NCBI GenBank assembly: GCA_949316235.1 | Contig: OX438751.1 | Span: 6,162,413 to 6,226,412, forward strand | Direction: 5' to 3' | DNA: 64,000 nt | Source of the DNA: Oegoconia quadripuncta | Lineage: Eukaryota; Arthropoda; Insecta; Lepidoptera; Autostichidae | Shown: positions 57,301-64,000 of the stretch, in pieces | How positions within the stretch are numbered: position 1 is the first letter of the stretch | How the letters are laid out: the number at the start of each line of letters is the position of its first letter | Notes under the pieces: model-generated | What the model was told of the DNA's origin: nothing | Seen by the model: the letters and a program-made list of their open reading frames with translations, nothing else | The model's database searches: none | Position numbers and translations under genes: made by a program

Positions 57301-60300
57301 TAACACGAGGACGTAGATTGCACTACCAAAACCCGATTAGCTCTTTCAATTTTATACGAGCCATTCCGGTCCACCGCAAACAATGTGGCCGCGATTTATA
57401 AAGAGTTGCTTTTGTTTAACATCCTTTAAATGACAATGCACTTTATTACGTATATGTAAAACAAAACAACCGAATAGCTACTATTTGATAGGAACCCGGA
57501 CGCTGCGATTTAATTAATTACGACAGGATCGTCCATATAGTTGCCTAACGTTTCGTGCTACCGCTTTTGAAATACATCTGGAACGTTTTGAAACTTATTA
57601 ACCTGTTTACATTGCACTCAATTGTGCCTACTTCGAGTTTCAAAAGCCCCCCTCAAAGGACTTTCATTATTTCAATAGTAACGCTGTAAGTTTCAAGACA
57701 AAGGAGCCCTCAAACGATCAAGTTACTTTTGTTTGTCGGACAGTGTAATTAAACAAAAGATGTCCAACGTCTCTTTGTTACAGGCCTAGTTACTACCGTC
57801 GGCAGGTGAACAAAATAGATATTTGAATTAAGTACATTTAAGTAAATAAAAAACTGGGCAAGTCATCACTTTTGACAAAGTTTTTAAACTGGCAAACTTA
57901 AATATGTAATTAGTTAAGTAGTGTTTGTGTGATAACAGATGCAAAATTAATTTTGTCGCGTGGTACACGTAAACTTTAATGATTTTCGAATTTTTATTTT
58001 GTAATACCTTCCTTCGTGAAAAATTTCAAGATTCTTGGTGAATGGGAAGTACCTACCCGTCCCTAGGATTACAAGTCAGGAACTTAAAATACTTACAGGA
58101 CTGGGCCATGGATTTTACTAATTTTGTTATTAATCTCAGCTTGACATAAACGGACAAAGTTATTCTATAAGGGTTACGTTTTTTCGAGGTACGATACTTA
58201 AAAAATTACTATAGTCATCTTCCAGAGCCATTGATAGACTGAATGTCGTCGCTGCTATATTTGAGAAAGAATTACAAAAACATTTGAAAAGGTTGGGTAG
58301 ACAAATGCAGCGGAACCAGTGTGCAGTTAGCTCATAGTAACGAACGGTCGGCGTTTTGGAGCGGAGCTTGCCGCAATAAATCCTTGATGGAACCTTAACC
58401 CACTTGGATGATTACGAGTGCGCTTGCCTCCGCCGGACGCTGCCTCGAGCGCTGCAGCCGCTTTGTATTCATTCATTTGTAAATAACAACGACGACGTTC
58501 AGTTAGGTACCTGGCAAATGCCACTAACATTAATCCCTTGACTAAAGGTCGTTTAGCAGGTGTATGTATACCGATCCGAATTCCTGATGCCACCCTTCCA
58601 TAAGTTCAGGAGTCATAAATATTCATGGAGACATGAAATATGTCGTGGGAGCTGCAACGGTCGCTGCAGTGACCGGAGCGCGCAAGCGCAGGTGCGCTGG
58701 CGACCTTGCGCAATGGCACACATACTCAAGACCTATCTACCCGCCAACATGTATCGGAAACTGCTTGCGAGATATCATGTACAAGTTTCGACATTACATT
58801 ATTTTTATTGTTCTGAATGAGACCATAAACGTGTCAGGATTTCAAATATTTCCAACGCTTCGTCATCAATTTGATACTAATGATTCAATTGTGAGTCGCA
58901 GGAGTGATTCTGAAAGTGACGACGCCTCATGACGAGTGTCAGTTTCTGGATGACGTTTGTTAAATATTTCTTGATTGACGTATACAAAACGTTCGTGCCA
59001 AGTGGGTTAATACTCCCAATGTCAGCGTTATCATAAACCCATCGCTGTTTGCTACATTGTGTTGTTTAATTATAGTACAGCGTAGGCCTACGTGCTATAA
59101 ACATCCCTTCGCAATGTGATTCAGTAATTATTGCGAGGTTCGTTTAGTTTCATAAATTGCATTCAATTCTATAACGACATTATATAGATGGATGTAGAAT
59201 GACGAAGGTCGTAAAATTAAGAAATGGAGACGTTAACAGTAGCTTCAATTAGTTAGTTGTCTGTCTGGTGTCACGAGCGAGCATCATCAATCGTACGTCA
59301 ACGCTGCACCGGCCGGGCGTGACGGCCCGAATACTAGGTCAAGTACAACGGTGCTTTGCCATTCATTGTCAACGTCGCCCTCCTCTGCCCCGCGCCTGCG
59401 CACCGCTTCCCCCACCAGCTAGACATGCGCCCGCACATCGGCCTCGCACCCACTGAACTTGACACATCATTTTTTGGTAGTTCTGCAAATTGTCGTCATG
59501 AAGATTACTGGACCATCGGTATCATGTTATTACACATTTTCCCTCGATTTGCACGCATTACATCAGCATTGTAATTGCAACAAACAAGTGTGACAACACC
59601 GTTACCTAACTGCTTATTGCGAACTACAATAATAGTAAAAGTTTGATGTAACACCCGATGATACCTTCCCTTTAGTGGAGTGTTCTCGTGATCACGCATC
59701 GTTATTTTCCATTTCGAAAGGCAGAAGGTATCCTACCTATAACGTGTACCTAACATACTGAGTATAATAGAGGTCCAATGCGAAATACTTGGACTCCCTC
59801 TGACATCACCCGAGGTCGTCGCCCGCAAGCCTCAAGAGCCTTTGCCGCGAATGATACGGTGCTAATGGCCGGAGTACATTCACCGCGTTTAGAAAACCTA
59901 CTTCAGTTCCGCACTTTCCTATTGCATCACCGCAATGTGCCGTTTCGCCTGCACTCTCTTCCGTTCGCATTGCCAACTATAGCATTGTGCAAGCAGCGAC
60001 CATCATCATTTCCATCGATTTGAATTTCGAATGCGATCCAGTTTCAAAATCGATTGTTTCATCTGTGTTAAAACTGGCGCGGTGTCTGAAATGATTGCAA
60101 TCACTTTGTTATTATAATTTCCGTACTTTCTCATTGCCTTTGTTTCGTTCCCCTCGCCTATGACAGGTGAAGTTTCGCAAGTTCAATGACCTCTCCCGTT
60201 GCTGGGCATCCGCGAGCCAGATACCAGAAATTGTGATATAATAAGTTGCGTCGCAATTCTGTTGCTATTTAGAAATGACCATTTCCGCACTTTCCAAGTT

Positions 60301-63300
60301 ACATCACAATGTAGAAAGAGTAATCGCGAGGTGAACGACCGTTTTGGAGGAGCGCCTCTCCCCAATTCGAAGCAGTTGATCATTGCTTTGGCATGGGTAT
60401 AGGGCATTGATCCATTTATGATCTCATCGCTAGCTTGTGATTGGCAAAGTGATAAAAAATTTGGAAATTAAACTTCTGCTCGAGTAATGTTTTGGCGGGC
60501 CGGTTCCTTGGAATTATCTGCGTGTAATGTACTGCTGGCTAGATCATGAGCTGGATCAATGTCATATGAAAACTTTCATCACTCTCACACTAACATTTCG
60601 CAAGCTAGCCGCATACGGTACTTGGGCATCCGATGAGAAAGTACCGCTGTTTCTCGTTCCACATTATCATTTCTTAGCAGTAAACTTGAGATTTTATTCT
60701 TCAACTTGCTACTAAACGGCCAACTTAGCTATTTTCCTGATATATCTATTACAAATGGAAATTACGAAAGGGCATTGTCCGTTAATCCTAAGCGAGCGTT
60801 TATTTACCAACCACGATTATTGAAATAGTATTCGATTCACGTTCTCGATTCACACAATCGTACAGTGTTTGAAATTCTTCGATGTACACAAAGGGCTATG
60901 AACTGCAATGTTTTGAACTAAATATGTCACTATAGTGTTTGGGCAACATTTAAATAGTAAGTTGGTATACGGTATCAATTAACAAAGTATTTTTTCCGTG
61001 AAGTCAATAATAAATATCGGACCTCGTTACGAAGTGGTCTCATCAGGTATACTGTTCTGTTTGCGTGTTGTTTTCAGCAAGAGTTAACGGTAAAAACTCG
61101 TTTCTCGACTCGCCATTTCTTTTTTAATTCGCCATCGATATTTACTCTTGGATAATCTACATGTTGGAATAAAGCAGTCTTACCCAGGTTGAGTTGTAGT
61201 GTAGAGAATTTCCTTTTATTGTTTAGGTCGAGCACACGTTTTGCGCTCTTTTGTTGTAGTACAATAAAAGGTGTAAGTAGTCGACATTGCGACTTCGCTT
61301 CGAAGGTTCCCACAAAGCTAAACACTATACATTACCGCGTTTACATTGAATTCACGTAACCATAGCAATAGTTGCGCTATTATGAACAACATGCAAAGCG
61401 TTTAGTTATTTTTAATGGCACAGACGAGGGTAGAGATTTTTCCGTGTGTTATCGCTACGAGCCGATAGTAGGTAGTACCTTCCACATCATTGGGGTCGTG
61501 CGGACCCCAGTAAGTATTAAATCTATTGTTCCTGATTCGATAGAGTTCATGATAACGATCGTGGCATGTTTAAGTACTCGTGTCGAGGACCTTAGCGGTA
61601 CTAGAGGGTTAGCTCTGTTTACAAACAACCATTGTTGAAGCTCGTGGCAAAATCTTATTTTGAATCTTGTAATGATTTTCTTTTAAATAGTACGGTGGAT
61701 TTGCAATGAATAACAATGGTTCGAGGACGTATTGTAATTTATGCGTTCACGCATTTTACTAGCGAATGTCTTGTATACTGATTTCCATGTCTATGGAATT
61801 ACAACAATAAATATAATATGTAACAAGTTTTCGCAATACCCTGCTAGTAAATACATAGGCATACCAGATTGTGTAACGTGTACAAACAACAGCACCTACC
61901 TACTCCTCATCATTACAAAATATTTGCTTATCGTATCAGGTTGCCAACTAAACAAATAAACAACCGGTGAAAATTTTAAGGTTTTTTTTTCATGCAGATA
62001 AGATTATAGTGAAATGCTGATATGAATTGCGATAAATATCGCCCACAGATAAATGATAAAAAAAGTGTCGCTGGTAACACACAAAGCTGTCCACGCATAG
62101 GCCATTTTTCACAACTGTCCACCCAAGCCAAACTTAGCGGTCTCAAACGCATTCAATTCTTGTAATTTTGTTGGTGGATTAATTAAGCTGACGTAAATAG
62201 ATCCAATTGAGTGGTATAATAGTTACAAATCGACAAGATAAAGCCCATTTGTCGTCCCACTCGTTTCTGCAACCACGAGGTAAACGTATTTCGTAAGGCG
62301 AATCGCAACATCGCTTATTTCGCGTTTTCGAAACCATCCTGCGTCATTCGTTCCTTTGGCCTTTGTACTTGCACACATTGCTGTTGTCTTTCGGATTTAA
62401 AACGCCGAAATATGTTTTGGTGGCAAATTGAAAGCTGAGCCAAGGTTAAGTCCATTGCATTTGATTAAACGTTTATTGTTTCAACCAACGAGCGATTAAA
62501 TTGATTAAAATGCTAAGTTAATTGATTTATTTGTGTATGTATTTATACTTTAAGTCAGCGTTGAATCAACAGCTGTTGAACGTCTAATAGCGCCCCATTA
62601 GTCCACATTTATTTGTAAGAGACAAACGCTCGATTGTTCCAACGCTTGTGCAAACTCCATTATGAAATGGAGCGTAAGGACCAAGGCCCAGTGGGTACAT
62701 AGTGTACACCAAACGGTTTGCACATCTCGTCAGCGGAGAGACGTTACAAAACTCAAGGATTACTTACGGTCTTACTATTCGTTCGGGTCCTGCGCTAAAC
62801 AGTCTGCTGCATATAAATTAATCGTAAACCTAAAGCATTGTCTGATTTCCCATATTTACGTCACACCACAGATCCAATACTGTTAACCAATGGTTAGCAA
62901 TGCGCCACATTGCCTCGTAGTTCGCAATACTCTAACTCGCTACATATTGCAAGCTCTTGCGTCGCTGGCTACAAGCGACCTAGCTTTAATGATAAATCGT
63001 CGCTCTAATTTCGCTGCTTATTTTGCAAAGTTCGTATGGACCCATTAAGCGTATTCTTTTGGTTGAACGCAGATCGTTTTGCACTTCCGATTTGAACAGA
63101 GAGGAGGAAGCTGTTGCAGGCCGAAACAATCGTCGATTCCGGTTGCGTGCGGTGCACGGCGGAAACTGCGCAGCCCACACGGATGTGGATTTACTCTTTT
63201 TATTTATCGGGCGATCTAGACCGCATCTGTCAGGCGACAAATACATACAGCTGCCCTTTATATGGTTATCGTCATTATGGCAGCCTCGACAAACTAGCGA

Positions 63301-63599
63301 GACTCGAACGCATTCGCACCTGTCGCCAGGTGTCCCACAGTTTCTATTATAAGATTCGTTAATAACGAGATGAGATTTTTTTGTGTAATTGCGTATCTTC
63401 ATTGGCGCGAAAGTTCTCTTCATAATAATCGGTTCACATTCACGTATAATACTGTCACACGAGTATTTTCTTTTTTCCGTCTGCGTAATGATGATACCAT
63501 CATAAACATTCATGTAAAATGTGGGCAAGTTCTCATTCAGTTGTTGTTTAAAACAACAAAGAGTTGAAATCTAGATCAATGCCAAGTTCCAAGAACTTC

Positions 63600-63830
63600 T
63601 TCCGTGGTTAAACAAAACCGAAACACATTGTCTCCCTTTTCATGTTTTTTATTCATGAATATCTTAAGATTATAATAATCTTAAGATATTCATACCAATT
63701 TATACAATTATAGGTGTCATTGAAGTTGTTTTATAAAACGCTTGTAAAAAACATGAAAAGGGAGACAATGTGTTTCGGTTTTGTTTAACCACGGAAAATC
63801 AAGCGAACAAGTATTTGTTCGCTTGATTTT
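63600..63830. repeat. Cluster of three perfect inverted repeats
   Basis: Outer pair: 63600-63651 and 63745-63796 are exact reverse complements over 52 bp, starting TTCCGTGGTTAAACAAAACC, with a 93-bp spacer. Nested within the spacer: 63655-63673 and 63675-63693, exact 19-bp arms (ATGAATATCTTAAGATTAT) around a single base. Abutting and overlapping the right arm: 63795-63810 and 63815-63830, exact 16-bp arms (AAAATCAAGCGAACAA) with a 4-base loop. No open frame and no clear flanking duplication. It may be an unclassified MITE, a template-switch product or an assembly artefact. Confidence 0.85.
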
Positions 63831-64000
63831 TATATTTTATTACGTAGGTAACTGTGCCATAATTTGTGATAATATTAACTTGATTTAGACGTTAAACTTG
63901 CCAAATACACATACATTTTGCGGTATCATCTATAAATAAATAATAACTTTGTCAAAAGATTATAGCTTTCCCGAATCACACTTCACCAATTTCTGAAGAT

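Larger units (their letters stand above)
41766..64000 (+). other. trbl: Large trbl intron 2 (or intron plus downstream), TE-poor
   Basis: From the exon 2 donor to the end of the window no frame resembles the rest of Tribbles, so intron 2 is at least 22.2 kb if the gene is intact. The sequence is visibly richer in CpG than the left part of the window and contains few repeats: one at 48018-48345 and the palindrome group at 63600-63830. Long frames on the minus strand (45199-45777, 46742-47239, 62986-63528) lack domains, signal peptides and low-complexity patterns of real proteins; they are best explained by composition. The region probably holds regulatory elements, but I cannot place them. Confidence 0.65.

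Noticed and set aside
59356..59574. Open frame with HEDYWTIGIMLLHIF, reminiscent of the kinase DVWSLGVMLY helix, as a candidate trbl exon 3
   Set aside because: The residues before it carry no activation-segment motif (GCPAYVSPE-like), the frame ends 11 codons later, and no suitable splice acceptor in phase 2 precedes it. The similarity is a short chance match.
62986..63528. 180-codon open frame on the minus strand
   Set aside because: No family resemblance, and a 109-codon frame lies antisense to it. Treated as chance.

Overview
The window looks like nuclear DNA of a lepidopteran insect (moth or butterfly). It carries the first two coding exons of a tribbles pseudokinase gene, a MADF-BESS nuclear protein gene with canonical GT-AG introns, and many fragments of RTE-, Jockey- and CR1-type LINEs, tRNA-derived SINEs and small inverted-repeat DNA transposons of kinds common in moths. 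There are no bacterial operons, CRISPR arrays or rRNA genes. All identifications are by eye; no database search was run.

Layout. Bases 1-17600 are AT-rich and crowded with decayed repeats. They hold one candidate gene, a two-exon small secreted protein (1366-1992) that no single open frame shows in full. A MADF-BESS gene lies at 17839-19963 on the + strand; its 1.4 kb intron contains a MITE with perfect 47-bp terminal inverted repeats and a SINE fragment. From 20 to 33 kb the sequence is mostly transposons: a nested SINE, a LINE fragment lodged inside a MITE (23608-24961), a complete two-ORF Jockey-like LINE with an 11-bp target-site duplication (25311-30541), and a 0.9 kb hAT-like element with an 8-bp duplication (31635-32560).

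From about 34 kb to the end the window is tribbles (trbl): coding exon 1 at 34535-34840, a 6.6 kb intron, coding exon 2 at 41476-41765, then at least 22 kb of sequence without a recognisable third exon. The rest of the kinase-like domain and the C-terminal tail must lie beyond base 64000. This last third is richer in CpG and much poorer in transposons than the left part, as expected for a large intron with regulatory content. Near its end (63600-63830) sits a compact set of three perfect inverted repeats that I cannot assign to a known element.

The host genes do not form a pathway together. MADF-BESS proteins are DNA-binding transcriptional regulators. Tribbles is a scaffold pseudokinase that directs protein degradation. 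The remainder records transposon activity, with several insertions whose order can be read from nesting and target-site duplications.
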